A DNA stretch of 56,931 bases. Origin: Methylocystis sp. B8 (GTDB taxonomy: Bacteria > Pseudomonadota > Alphaproteobacteria > Rhizobiales > Beijerinckiaceae). The notes below the pieces were generated by a model. The model saw only the letters and a program-made list of their open reading frames with translations. It did no database searches and was not told the origin of the DNA. The DNA is taken from positions 1-56,931 of the forward strand of contig NZ_VBTZ01000014.1 in NCBI RefSeq assembly GCF_005771425.1. Reading direction: 5' to 3'. Position numbers and translations under genes: made by a program. Below are positions 18,605 to 26,401 of the stretch, in pieces. Every line of letters begins with the position of its first letter. Position 1 is the first letter of the stretch.

Positions 18605-19093
18605 ATGACCGAGACCGCCCAACATGCCGGCGTCCGTCCGCCGTTGCCGCCGTTCACGCGCGAAACCGCGATACAGAAAGTCCGAATGGCCGAAGACGCC
18701 TGGAACACGCGCGACCCAGAGCGCGTGTCGCTCGCGTATACGGAGGATAGCCGCTGGCGCAATCGCGCGGAATTCCCGGTCGGCCGCGCCGAGATCGTCG
18801 CGTTCCTGACGCGCAAATGGACGCGCGAGCTCGACTATCGCCTGATCAAGGAGCTCTGGACCTTTGCCGAGAACCGGATCGCGGTGCGCTTTGTTTATGA
18901 ATCGCGTGATGACGCCGGCAACTGGTTCCGCAGCCATGGCAATGAGAATTGGGAGTTCGACGAGCGCGGGCTGATGCGATTGCGCTTCGCGAGCATCAAC
19001 GATCAACCGATCCAGGAGAGCGAACGGAAGTTCCGCTGGCCGCAAGGTCCGCGACCCGCGGATCACCCTGGTCTTTCCGACCTCGGGCTTTGA
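18605..19093 (+). CDS. DUF1348 (NTF2-like) protein
   Basis: The protein has 162 residues. It matches the DUF1348 family: [30 protein letters not shown] near the N-terminus, the [19 protein letters not shown] block (here [17 protein letters not shown]), and [16 protein letters not shown]. These are cone-shaped NTF2-like proteins of about 150 residues with no proven reaction, often next to LysR regulators and peroxidase-like genes. GGAGAGGAG lies 6 nt before the ATG. It sits 61 nt after the AhpD-like gene and 31 nt before the PNPOx-like gene, so a shared detoxification role is likely. Confidence 0.85.
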   Translation: MTETAQHAGVRPPLPPFTRETAIQKVRMAEDAWNTRDPERVSLAYTEDSRWRNRAEFPVGRAEIVAFLTRKWTRELDYRLIKELWTFAENRIAVRFVYESRDDAGNWFRSHGNENWEFDERGLMRLRFASINDQPIQESERKFRWPQGPRPADHPGLSDLGL

Positions 19094-19124
19094 CGGCGCG
19101 AGTTCGGAGCTGCAGGAGGACGCC

Positions 19125-19748
19125 GTGCCGCATCGCTACGCTGAGATCGCGTTCACCCCGACGGTGAAGAAGACGCAGGAGGAACTGGGCAGCCGGAACG
19201 CTTATGCCCGAATGGAGGGCGTTCTGGAGACCAGGAACCATCGCCTGAGCGAGGCGGAGGCTGAATTCATCGCCGCGCGAAATTCGTTCTACATGGCGAC
19301 GGTCGGCGAGACCGGCTGGCCCTACATCCAGCATCGCGGCGGTCCGACAGGATTCGTGCGCGTGCTGGACGACGCCACAATCGGCTTCGCAGATTTCCGC
19401 GGCAACCGGCAATATATCAGTCTCGGGAATCTGATGACTGACGACCGCGTGTCGCTGTTCTTCATGGACTATCCAAACAAGACTCGGCTGAAGCTCTTCG
19501 GGCGCGCGAAAATCGTCGGTCTCGACGATGAAGCGACCTTGTCTCGACTCGAAACCTCGGATTACCGCGCCCGCGTCGAACGCGGCTTTCTGATCAAGGT
19601 CGAAGGGTTCGACTGGAACTGCCCGCAGCACATCGTCGAGCGCTACACGCTCGACGAGATGCGCGCGATGATGGCGCCGCTCACCGCGCGGATCGCCGAA
19701 CTCGAGCAACAACTCGCCGAGGCGACCGGCGCTGCGCACTCAATCTAG
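19125..19748 (+). CDS. Pyridoxamine 5'-phosphate oxidase-fold flavoprotein
   Basis: The protein has 207 residues. The split-barrel flavin-binding pattern is clear: EAEFIAARNSFYMATVGETGWPYIQHRGGP, then IGFADFRGNRQYISLGNLMTDDRVSLFFMDY and a short strand RLKLFGRAKIV. This subgroup is distinct from true PdxH and is commonly annotated as a general FMN-dependent oxidoreductase. The start is GTG with GGAGGA 5 nt upstream. The last ~25 residues form a heptad-rich helix (ARIAELEQQLAEATG), perhaps for oligomerisation. It is last in the LysR-linked operon. Confidence 0.85.
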   Translation: MPHRYAEIAFTPTVKKTQEELGSRNAYARMEGVLETRNHRLSEAEAEFIAARNSFYMATVGETGWPYIQHRGGPTGFVRVLDDATIGFADFRGNRQYISLGNLMTDDRVSLFFMDYPNKTRLKLFGRAKIVGLDDEATLSRLETSDYRARVERGFLIKVEGFDWNCPQHIVERYTLDEMRAMMAPLTARIAELEQQLAEATGAAHSI

Positions 19749-20013
19749 GTTCGGCGCGAGAATTGGAGATGCGGCGCCGGTTCAGGCCGCTCGAGCCCAG
19801 GCATCGCCCCGTCCTCCCTGAAGGCACGATACCAACAAGGGCAGTCGATACCAACAATAATACCAGCAGTCAGGCCCTAATGCCGCGAGCGCGACAACGT
19901 ATCCGAAACCACGCCAGAGCACACAGAATGGCAGAAATACCCCAGGTAATCAGAATACCATGGGGTGCAATAGCATAGCTGGGGCGGTGAAAAGATGCTG
20001 CAGATGAGGGTTA

Positions 20014-20089
20014 TGGTGCCCAGGGGCGGAATCGAACCACCGACACTGCGATTTTCAGTCGCATGCTCTACCAACTGAGCTACCTGGGC
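20014..20089 (-). tRNA. tRNA-Phe (GAA)
   Basis: Reverse-strand cloverleaf beginning GCCCAGGTAGCTCAGTTGG and ending in an encoded CCA (20014-20016). The acceptor stem GCCCAGG pairs with the 3' arm CCTGGGC, the anticodon loop CTGAAAA carries GAA, and the T-loop reads GTTCGATTC. Total length is 76 nt including CCA. The 265 bp between the PNPOx-like gene and this tRNA hold no gene, only short imperfect GATACCAACAA repeats near 19828-19858. Confidence 0.97.
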
Positions 20090-20170
20090 GCGCGCGAGCG
20101 CGAGATGTCCGGGCTTATAGGAAGCGCGCCGCCCCTTGTCCAGACCCTACGCGCGGCTGATCCGGCGCAC

Positions 20171-20887
20171 TCACAACCGGTTGTCCCACCATATGACGCG
20201 GCCGACGACCTTGAGGCGCTTGAGCTCGGCCCCGCGCAGGATTTCCGGTTCATAGGCGGCGTTGTCGCTCAAGATGAGGATTTCGCCGGAGGCTAGGCGA
20301 CGCAGCCGCTTCACCCTTTGATCGGCTCCCTGCAGAAAGACGAAGATATCGGCGTTGTCCCGATCGCTTTTGAGCTTGGCGGTTTTTGGCGGCAGCTCGT
20401 TTTCGCTTTCGTTGACGAGCAGCAGGGCGCCGTTCTCGAAGGTCGGCGACATGCTATCGCCCGACGCGCGCATGAAACTCACCTTGGCGCCCGGGGAAGC
20501 GAGCTTGTGCAGCATCCAAACGGGAAACGGCAGTGACTTTTCAATCGCCACAATGTGATTGATCTCTCCAGCGCCAGCGGCCGCGCGCGCGTCGAGGCTG
20601 CGAATTTGCACGAGGCTCACGTCCGGCTTCGAACGCTCGCCCGTCCTCACCGCCGGCGCTGGTTCGTCATCGAGCCCGAGCAAATAGCTCATCGAGATAT
20701 TGAGCTTCGTCGACAGGGCCAGGAGCAAGGCCGAGCCCGGCTCATTGGCGCCGCGCGCCACGCGCGCAAGCGTGCTTTCAGGAATGTCGAGGTCTTCCGC
20801 GGCTTCGCGGTACGATTTGTATTTCGCCAGCAAGCCTTTGAGACGGCGCGCGAATTCAACCAAATTTGGGTCTTTCCGGCCCTTCAT
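20171..20887 (-). CDS. XRE-type HTH regulator with S24 (LexA/CI-like) peptidase domain
   Basis: The protein has 238 residues. The HTH (about 10-65) reads RRLKGLLAKYKSYREAAEDL then IPESTLARVARGANEPGS. The C-terminal S24 domain has the catalytic Ser in ASGDSMSPTFENGALLLV and a downstream Lys in QRVKRLRRLASGE, so self-cleavage or a cleavage-derived fold is plausible. Such proteins resemble lambda CI and may respond to RecA-linked DNA damage. The frame starts at TTG 20917, but that overlaps a strong opposite promoter, so ATG 20887 is preferred. It ends 81 nt from tRNA-Phe, a typical prophage attachment neighbourhood, yet no other phage gene is present. Confidence 0.85.
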   Translation of the reverse strand: MKGRKDPNLVEFARRLKGLLAKYKSYREAAEDLDIPESTLARVARGANEPGSALLLALSTKLNISMSYLLGLDDEPAPAVRTGERSKPDVSLVQIRSLDARAAAGAGEINHIVAIEKSLPFPVWMLHKLASPGAKVSFMRASGDSMSPTFENGALLLVNESENELPPKTAKLKSDRDNADIFVFLQGADQRVKRLRRLASGEILILSDNAAYEPEILRGAELKRLKVVGRVIWWDNRL

Positions 20888-20910
20888 GCGCTTCGACGAA
20901 CTAATAATGG

Positions 20911-20938
20911 TTGACAATCGCAGACGCCGCTGTATGGT
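20911..20938 (+). promoter_or_regulatory. Candidate sigma-70 promoter facing the small ORF at 20975
   Basis: TTGACA (20911-20916) and TATGGT (20933-20938) are separated by 16 nt. The -35 box matches consensus exactly. The predicted transcript start lies inside the palindrome at 20939-20956, a layout expected of a repressed promoter. Confidence 0.55.
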
Positions 20939-20956
20939 TCGATCAAATTTGGTCGA
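20939..20956. promoter_or_regulatory. Candidate repressor operator
   Basis: TCGATCAAATTTGGTCGA is an 18-bp inverted repeat with a single mismatched pair. It lies over the start point of the plus-strand promoter and about 50 nt upstream of the S24-type repressor start codon, so one bound dimer could act on both directions. Assignment to that repressor is inferred. Confidence 0.55.
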
Positions 20957-20974
20957 TGGATTGGCGGCTGCTGC

Positions 20975-21205
20975 ATGAACGACCTTTCGGTTGAGGCAAC
21001 GCGAGGGCTCCGTGCGAGTCGCGTGGCCATCGCTTGTCGCGAAACATATGCGAAGGGCAAATCCGCCGCTGAAATTCGACCCTCTTTCGCGCTGCCCGCG
21101 GTCGCCGTCCCGCTCGACGGAATCGCCAATTCTGTCTCCACACAGGTTCCCACCGTCAACCGTATCTTGCGCAGTCGCGGTCCGTCCAGACCTGCTCGCC
21201 CCTGA
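20975..21205 (+). CDS. Small hypothetical protein, possibly HTH DNA-binding
   Basis: A 76-residue frame starting MNDLSVEATRGLRASR. It contains a helix RETYAKGKSAAEI and near the end a segment VPTVNRILRSRGPSRPARP that looks like a recognition helix plus basic tail. The stretch between them is longer than a normal turn, so the HTH reading is tentative. It lies right behind the candidate promoter and operator and is divergent from the S24-type repressor, the arrangement of CI/Cro-like pairs. The ribosome site is weak and a frame on the other strand overlaps it. Confidence 0.4.
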   Translation: MNDLSVEATRGLRASRVAIACRETYAKGKSAAEIRPSFALPAVAVPLDGIANSVSTQVPTVNRILRSRGPSRPARP

Positions 21206-21294
21206 AGCGAGGCGTCACCAACCAATATCGATCGAAGGTTTTCGCTTCATTTTTCCGAATCGCCGGAACCAATGTTCTTCAAGCCGGAGGCTCA

Positions 21295-21516
21295 ATGTCA
21301 GATCGCCGCAAAAGCGAGGTCGTCATTACTTTGACAGCCGTGCTCAATCTATATGGCGACAGCGCACTCGACGAGATTATTGACGCCTTCGCCCTCGCCC
21401 TTGCCGAGCGCGATCCCGTTGAACGCCGACGCCGACTGGCGCACGCATTGCTCCGCATCATCACCGCGAGAGTCGAGGCTCAGAGAAGACGCCTTGGAGA
21501 CGACGCAAGCGATTAA
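21295..21516 (+). CDS. Small hypothetical protein
   Basis: A 73-residue frame with a clear ribosome site (GGAGG, 5 nt before ATG). It is predicted all-helical: SALDEIIDAFALALAERDPVERRRRLAHALLRIITARVEAQRRR, with acidic then basic patches. No signal peptide, membrane helix or known family is visible. It could be a small regulatory or structural protein. It is in the same direction as the RidA gene but 105 nt apart. Confidence 0.6.
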   Translation: MSDRRKSEVVITLTAVLNLYGDSALDEIIDAFALALAERDPVERRRRLAHALLRIITARVEAQRRRLGDDASD

Positions 21517-21621
21517 GTCTTAGACCGACGCTTCTTTGACCGCCGCTTCTCTCACGCCCTTCTGGCGCCCTTGCCGGCGCGCCGCCCTTCCCCTAAACCC
21601 GCCTGCGAAATCGGAGGCGAG

Positions 21622-21975
21622 ATGAGCAGCATCAAAAGGATTGGCGCGGGACCGCGCATGAGCCAGGCGGTCGTTCGCGGCAACGCGGTTTATACGGCCG
21701 GCCAGGTGGCGGATAAGGCGAAGGGAGGATCGGTCGCCGATCAGACCCGCGAAATTCTCGCGCAGATCGACGCGCTTCTCGCCGAAGCCGGCAGCGCTAA
21801 GGCGAATATCCTGTCGGCGACAATCTATCTTGCCGACATCTCGACTTTCACAGAGATGAACAGCGTCTGGGATGAATGGGTCGACAAGGCCAATCCGCCC
21901 GCGCGCGCCACCGTCGAAGCAAAGCTTGTATCGCCAGCCTATAAGGTCGAAATCGCGGTCATCGCGGCGCTCTAG
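21622..21975 (+). CDS. RidA/YjgF family protein
   Basis: The protein has 117 residues. It shows the RidA pattern: IKRIGAGPRMSQAVVRGNAVYTAGQVADK, IDALLAEAGSAKANILSATIYLADI, and NPPARATVEAKLVSPAYKVEIAVIA with the Arg that binds the imine substrate carboxylate. Family members hydrolyse reactive enamine/imine intermediates from PLP enzymes, but the TAGQVADK variant belongs to a subgroup that may have other substrates. The frame opens at 21571; ATG 21622 with TCGGAGG 5-6 nt upstream is chosen. It is convergent with the MoeB-like gene across palindromic repeats. Confidence 0.9.
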   Translation: MSSIKRIGAGPRMSQAVVRGNAVYTAGQVADKAKGGSVADQTREILAQIDALLAEAGSAKANILSATIYLADISTFTEMNSVWDEWVDKANPPARATVEAKLVSPAYKVEIAVIAAL

Positions 21976-22026
21976 CCCATTTTTCGCCGAAGCGGACGCC
22001 GGTTCGGCATTGAAAATGCGCCCTTA

Positions 22027-22135
22027 GAGCAGGTTCCGAAAGTTAACAGACTTTCTCGATGAGAACCTGCTCCAACGTTTTGATCTTGAGCGATTCCTTA
22101 TCGATCACATGATTCCATGTGATCGGGAAGCGCTC
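22027..22135. repeat. Two-hairpin palindromic intergenic element
   Basis: Two stems lie side by side. The first has GAGCAGGTTC (22027-22036) against GAACCTGCTC (22063-22072), with an inner AAAGT/ACTTT pair. The second has GAGCGATTCC (22088-22097) against GGAAGCGCTC (22126-22135, one mismatch), enclosing CGATCACATG (22102-22111) against CATGTGATCG (22116-22125). This style of element is typical of dispersed small palindromes in Hyphomicrobiales. It lies between convergent RidA and MoeB-like genes and may end both transcripts. Confidence 0.75.
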
Positions 22136-22155
22136 TAAAGACGGAGCGTACTCAC

Positions 22156-22935
22156 TCACAAATGCGCGCCTGCGCCGCTCAGCGGATTCTCTGGATCAAA
22201 GGCGTAGCGGACTGTTTCGAATCGCATGCCATGCGCGTCGATGAGCAGCAGGCGGCCAACCAGTCCCTCGCCGAAGCCGACGATCTCGCGCACGACTTCA
22301 AGCGCCATCATCGCGCCGACGACGCCGGCAAGCGCGCCGAGAACGCCCGCCGCTTCGCAGGTCGGGATTTCGCCTGCCTGTGGCGGCGTCGGAAACAGAC
22401 AGCGATAGGTTGGGTTCGGGCCGTCGGCGCCTTGTTCGAACGGGCGCAGCGTCGTCAGCGATGCATCGAAACCGCCGAGCGCGGCGGTGACAAGCGGCTT
22501 TTTCTCATAAAAGCAGGCGTCAGAGACGACATAGCGCGTCGCGAAATTATCCGAACCATCGGCAACGATATCGTAGCGCGCGATCAGCGCTCGCGCGTTC
22601 TCCGCGTCGAATCGCAGCGCGTGAGGCTCGACGGCGACGTGCGGATTGATTCGGGCGATCGCGTCCCGTGCGCTTTCGACCTTAGGGCGGCCGATGTCCT
22701 GCGTCGCGTGGATCACCTGGCGCTGCAAATTTGACAGTGACACGGCGTCGTCGTCGACGACGCCGAGCGCGCCGACGCCGGCGGCGGCGAGATATTGCAA
22801 CAGCGGCGCGCCCAACCCGCCTGCGCCGATCACGAGAACCCGCGCGTTTTTGAGCTTGCTCTGGCCCGGCCCGCCAATGTCGCGCAGCACGAGATGCCTT
22901 GCGTAGCGTTCGATCTCTTCAGGCGAAAGGTTCAA
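22156..22935 (-). CDS. MoeB/ThiF/HesA-family adenylyltransferase
   Basis: The protein has 259 residues. It has an E1-like ATP-binding fold: VIGAGGLGAPLLQYLAAAGVG, then the VDDDAVSLSNLQRQ block with catalytic Arg/Gln, GRPKVESARDAIARINP, and DGSDNFATRYVVSDAC. A TCEAAGVLGALAGVVG segment matches the crossover region near the usual zinc site. Such enzymes adenylate the C-terminal Gly-Gly of MoaD or ThiS for sulphur transfer. There is no C-terminal rhodanese domain, so sulphur would come from another protein. The start is TTG with GGAG 8 nt upstream. MoeB versus ThiF cannot be decided; no mo- or thi- genes are adjacent. Confidence 0.88.
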   Translation of the reverse strand: MNLSPEEIERYARHLVLRDIGGPGQSKLKNARVLVIGAGGLGAPLLQYLAAAGVGALGVVDDDAVSLSNLQRQVIHATQDIGRPKVESARDAIARINPHVAVEPHALRFDAENARALIARYDIVADGSDNFATRYVVSDACFYEKKPLVTAALGGFDASLTTLRPFEQGADGPNPTYRCLFPTPPQAGEIPTCEAAGVLGALAGVVGAMMALEVVREIVGFGEGLVGRLLLIDAHGMRFETVRYAFDPENPLSGAGAHL

Positions 22936-23036
22936 AAGGCGCTCCGACGCCGCGCTCTGGATGCGGCGCGGGCGACCATAGCGGCTTCGTGCGCTCGTCT
23001 CCAGCTAAGGCGAATGTGGGCGCGGAAATGATGACG

Positions 23037-24137
23037 TTACGGTTGCACAGGCTGACGCTTTTTTGCCGAGCGCCGCTCTTCGGCAGACGGCGGGCTCGCG
23101 GCGCGCAGCGCCTCCAGGCCGACGCCGCCGAGGGCGGCCGCGCCGCGGGCGTAAGCGATGTTATCGAGGAACTGCCGGGCGCAATTCTCCCAGGTGAAGG
23201 TCAGCGCGTGGGTTCGCGCGGCATCGCGTTTAATGTCGAGCGCAGCCAGAGCTGCCGTCCGCAGATCTTCGTTCAACGCTCCCGCTCCGCTCGCGCCGAT
23301 GACGTCAAGCGGCCCCATCACCGGATAGGCCGCGACCGGCAGTCCGCAGGCCATGGCTTCAAGCAGCACCATGCCGAACGTGTCGGTGCGGCTCGGGAAG
23401 ACGAACACATCCGAGGAGGCGTAGAGCGCCGCAAGTTCGGCGCTCGTTTTGACGCCAAGAAAGCGCGCCTCCGGAAATCGCGCTTCTAGGCCGACGCGCG
23501 CTGGTCCGTCGCCGGCGACAAGCCTCGTGCCCGGCAAATCAAGCGACAGGAAGGCCTCTATGTTTTTCTCGACGGCGAGGCGCCCGGCGTAAAGGAAGAT
23601 CGGCCGCGGATAAGGCAGTGGCGTCGCCGCATTCGGCGTAAACAGCGCGTGGTCTACGCCGCGCGACCAGCGCAGAATCCGACGAAATCCGCGCTCCGAT
23701 AATTCTCGAGACAGGCTCGGCGTCGACACCATCACGCCGGCCCCGGCGTTATGAAAGCGGCGCAGAGCCGCATAAGCGAGTCCGACGGGCAGGCCGAAAC
23801 GCGCCTGGATATATTCGGGGAAACGCGTGTGGAAGCTCGTGGTGAAGCATCGGCGCTCCCGCAGCAACACGGCGCGGGTCACGAGCCCGATTGGTCCTTC
23901 CGTGGCGATATGGACATGATCATAGCCGTCTTCGAGCCGACGACGAACGGCGCGTGGCGAGGCGAGCGCCAGCGCTATCTCCGGATAGGTTGGCATTGGC
24001 AGCGAGTTGAAATCGCGCGGCGTCAGAAAGTCGATCTCAGCGCCGAGCGCGCGCGCCGATTCCGCCATGGCCTCAAGGGAGCGGACGACGCCATTAACCT
24101 GCGGACGCCAGGCGTCCGTCGCAACCAATATTCGCAT
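23037..24137 (-). CDS. Glycosyltransferase family 4 (alpha-mannosyltransferase-like)
   Basis: The protein has 366 residues. It starts MRILVATDAWRPQVNGVVRS, as in MgtA/PimB-like and GDP-mannose dependent GT4 enzymes acting on diacylglycerol or lipid acceptors. FHTRFPEYIQARFGLP is in the N-domain. The donor domain has YAGRLAVEKNIEAFL, then FPSRTDTFGMVLLEAMACGLPVAAY, with both Glu of the EX7E motif. It likely makes a glycolipid at the inner membrane. Its ATG overlaps the stop codon of the metallophosphoesterase gene (TAATG), so the two are translationally coupled, which points to one lipid pathway. Confidence 0.88.
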   Translation of the reverse strand: MRILVATDAWRPQVNGVVRSLEAMAESARALGAEIDFLTPRDFNSLPMPTYPEIALALASPRAVRRRLEDGYDHVHIATEGPIGLVTRAVLLRERRCFTTSFHTRFPEYIQARFGLPVGLAYAALRRFHNAGAGVMVSTPSLSRELSERGFRRILRWSRGVDHALFTPNAATPLPYPRPIFLYAGRLAVEKNIEAFLSLDLPGTRLVAGDGPARVGLEARFPEARFLGVKTSAELAALYASSDVFVFPSRTDTFGMVLLEAMACGLPVAAYPVMGPLDVIGASGAGALNEDLRTAALAALDIKRDAARTHALTFTWENCARQFLDNIAYARGAAALGGVGLEALRAASPPSAEERRSAKKRQPVQP

Positions 24138-24970
24138 TAAGCCGCCGCAGCTCTCTCGTTTGGCAAGACCTTCGCGCGCTCCGAAGCCTCGGCCGCCGCG
24201 CGTTCAGCCGCCGTATCGTGCCAACGCAGAATCTCGAATGTTCCGTCATTATGTTCGGCGATCGCGGTGCAGCTTTCGACGAAATCTCCGGTATTGACGT
24301 AGAGCTTGCCGCCAATCGTCTTGATTGTCGCGTGATGGATATGCCCGCAGATGACGCCGTCGACATTGCGCCTAGCAGCCTCTGACGCCAGTGCGTTCTC
24401 GAAATCGCCGATGAAATTGACGGCGTTCTTGACCTTCAGTTTCGCCCAGGCCGACAGCGACCAATAGCCGACGCCAAACATGCGGCGCGCGCGGTTGAAC
24501 CAAGTATTGACGACAATCGCAAAATCATAGGCCCAGTCGCCGAAGAAGGCGAGCCAACGCGCGTTGCGCACGACGATGTCGAACTGATCGCCGTGAATGA
24601 CGAGCATGGTCTTGCCGTCGGCGGTCTCATGCAGCGCGTCCTCGACGACTTCGACCCCACCGAAATTGAGTCCGGTGTAATCGCGAGCGAACTCGTCGTG
24701 ATTTCCCGGCACATAGATGACGCGGGCGCCTTTCCTGGCCTTGCGCAGCAGTTTTTGTACGACGTCATTGTGCGCCTGCGGCCAGTACCAGCCATTCTTG
24801 AGACGCCAACCGTCGACGATATCGCCGACGAGATAGAATGTGTCGGCGTCATTATGCTTGAGAAAATCGACCAGCAGTTCGGCCTGGGCGCCTCGCGCGC
24901 CGAGATGCAGATCGGACAAAAACAGCGTCCGATAGCGTTTAACTGCATGTTCGCTTGTTGGATCCGACAT
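24137..24970 (-). CDS. UDP-2,3-diacylglucosamine diphosphatase-like metallophosphoesterase
   Basis: The protein has 277 residues from ATG 24970. Calcineurin-like metal motifs are all present: LFLSDLHLG, YLVGDIVDGW, VIYVPGNHDEF, LVIHGDQFD and VDGVICGHIHHATI. This pattern and length match the LpxH-like/LpxG-like group found in alphaproteobacteria that lack classical LpxH, though many are only called metallophosphoesterases. Coupling to a GT4 gene by a 1-nt stop/start overlap suggests lipid modification. A longer start at 25030 exists with GAGAGG further upstream and would add 20 hydrophilic residues. Confidence 0.82.
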   Translation of the reverse strand: MSDPTSEHAVKRYRTLFLSDLHLGARGAQAELLVDFLKHNDADTFYLVGDIVDGWRLKNGWYWPQAHNDVVQKLLRKARKGARVIYVPGNHDEFARDYTGLNFGGVEVVEDALHETADGKTMLVIHGDQFDIVVRNARWLAFFGDWAYDFAIVVNTWFNRARRMFGVGYWSLSAWAKLKVKNAVNFIGDFENALASEAARRNVDGVICGHIHHATIKTIGGKLYVNTGDFVESCTAIAEHNDGTFEILRWHDTAAERAAAEASERAKVLPNERAAAA

Positions 24971-25146
24971 ATGCGCTCTGCTGGAGCGCGCCGCTTGGGA
25001 GACATCCACCCTGGCGTTTCTGTCGAGCATGAGCCTGTTCGCCTCTCGCTTCGCCGCGTGGCCTGATTGACCAGATTCGCATCACAGCGAGATGACACGG
25101 CTCAGCCTCGACACGGCCGTCAGCGGCGCCGGGAGCCCGTCCGTTC

Positions 25147-25171
25147 GATATTTCGAACAAAATCGGATATC
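25147..25171. promoter_or_regulatory. Imperfect dyad upstream of cupin-HTH regulator
   Basis: GATATTTCG (25147-25155) and CGGATATC (25164-25171) form an imperfect inverted repeat about 24 nt before the regulator's start codon, in a locally AT-rich stretch. Autoregulatory binding is a guess from position. Confidence 0.35.
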
Positions 25172-25194
25172 TTACCGGATCAATTCTGAAACGG

Positions 25195-25839
25195 ATGGGC
25201 GCGGCCAAAGCGCCAGGGACTATGGGCGTCGAAGGCCAGGACAAGCAGAAAATACTGGATGCCGGGGCGCTGGCGCTTTCGGGTCAGCTTGGCGCGACCG
25301 TGCAGCGCCTCCGGAAGGCCTATAATCTGTCGCTTTCCGAACTCTCTCAGCAGTCTGGCGTCGCCAAATCGATCATCAGTCAGATCGAACGCAATGAAAC
25401 CAATCCGACGCTCGCGACGATCTGGCGCCTGGCGCAGGCTCTCGACGTCTCAATCGAGCGGGTGTTGCAGACGACGGAAGAAGAACCCTTCCTCGAGAAA
25501 ACGAGCAAGGCCGACACGCCGATCCTCGTCTCCGACGACGGCAAGTGCCGGCTGGCGATCATCGGTTGGATCAAGACCGTCGAATGGCTGCAGTCCTACG
25601 AATTCGCCGCCGACCCCGGGGGCGTGCTTGAATCCGACGCGCATCAGCGCGGTTCGGTCGAAAGCCTATCCGTGCGCCAGGGCGAACTCGAGGTCGAAGT
25701 GGCGGGCGCAAAGTCGAGCGTCAAGGCGGGCGAGACCTTACGTTATCGCTGCGACAAGCCCCACGTCATCCGCAATCTCGGAAAAACGCCGGCGCAGGCG
25801 ACGATGGTCTGCATTCTGAAAGCGGCTGTAATGGAGTGA
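25195..25839 (+). CDS. XRE-family HTH regulator with C-terminal cupin domain
   Basis: The protein has 214 residues. HTH is at about 29-85: LGATVQRLRKAYNLSLSELS, SGVAKSIISQIERNETNPTL, TIWRLAQALDVSIERVL. A small cupin domain follows (residues ~145-210: ESLSVRQGELEVEVAGAKSSVKAGE, RYRCDKPHVIRNLG). This SutR/PuuR-like layout is common among regulators that sense small metabolites with the cupin. The cupin keeps only part of the usual metal-binding His set. It is divergent from the metallophosphoesterase gene and convergent with the bacterioferritin gene. ATG 25222 is an alternative start. Confidence 0.88.
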   Translation: MGAAKAPGTMGVEGQDKQKILDAGALALSGQLGATVQRLRKAYNLSLSELSQQSGVAKSIISQIERNETNPTLATIWRLAQALDVSIERVLQTTEEEPFLEKTSKADTPILVSDDGKCRLAIIGWIKTVEWLQSYEFAADPGGVLESDAHQRGSVESLSVRQGELEVEVAGAKSSVKAGETLRYRCDKPHVIRNLGKTPAQATMVCILKAAVME

Positions 25840-25895
25840 CGCTTGCCGCCGCAGGGCGTCGAAACGCCCGCGGCGGCCGATGGCGATGTCCGTCG

Positions 25896-26375
25896 TCAGG
25901 AATGCAGTTCGCCGACGTGCTTTTGCGAGTAGAGCTGGACGCCGAGCTGCTTGATCAACTCAAGCTGCGTCTCGAGGAAGTCGATATGCCTTTCCTCACT
26001 CTTGACCACGCCTTCGAACAGCTGCTCGGAAACGCGATCATTGATTGAAAGGCAGTAGGCCGCGGCTTCGAGATAGAGATCGCGGGCGTCGAGCTCGGTG
26101 GCGAGATCCGCCTTGATGATTTCCTCGACGGACTGCCCGATGCGCAACGGATCCAGCACCTGCATATTCGGGAACCCTTCGAGGAAAAGGATGCGTTCAG
26201 CGAAGTGATCCGCGTGATGCATCTCCTCGATCGATTCTTCTTTCCATTTCTTGGCGAGTTCGAGAAAGCCCCAATTGTGGAAGATTCGGTAATGCAGCCA
26301 GTATTGATTGACGGCCGTCAATTCTGCGCGCAATCCGCGATTGAGATAGTCGATGACCTTCGCGTCACCGCGCAT
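25896..26375 (-). CDS. bfr: Bacterioferritin
   Basis: The protein has 159 residues, the usual length. The N-terminus MRGDAKVIDYLNRGLRAELT is diagnostic. Ferroxidase ligands are in place: Glu18-like (RAELTAVNQYW), the ESIEEMHHADHF helix, which also gives Met52 for haem binding between subunits, DLATELDARDLYLEA, and EERHIDFLETQLELI. It forms a 24-subunit iron store in the cytosol. AAAGGA lies 8 nt before the ATG. It follows the Bfd-like ferredoxin gene by 26 nt on the same strand, so the pair is an iron storage and release operon. Confidence 0.96.
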   Translation of the reverse strand: MRGDAKVIDYLNRGLRAELTAVNQYWLHYRIFHNWGFLELAKKWKEESIEEMHHADHFAERILFLEGFPNMQVLDPLRIGQSVEEIIKADLATELDARDLYLEAAAYCLSINDRVSEQLFEGVVKSEERHIDFLETQLELIKQLGVQLYSQKHVGELHS

Positions 26376-26401
26376 GTCCGCATCCTTTCCATGAAATAGA
26401 C

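Noticed and set aside
17974-18816. 280-codon minus-strand frame opposite the AhpD-like gene
   Set aside because: It spans two real plus-strand genes and the gap between them, with no domain.
19763-19978. 71-codon frame before tRNA-Phe
   Set aside because: Compositionally random, with no ribosome site, overlapping short repeats.
20014-21205. Prophage integrated at tRNA-Phe
   Set aside because: Only a repressor-like gene is present; no integrase, second attachment repeat or phage structural gene was seen.
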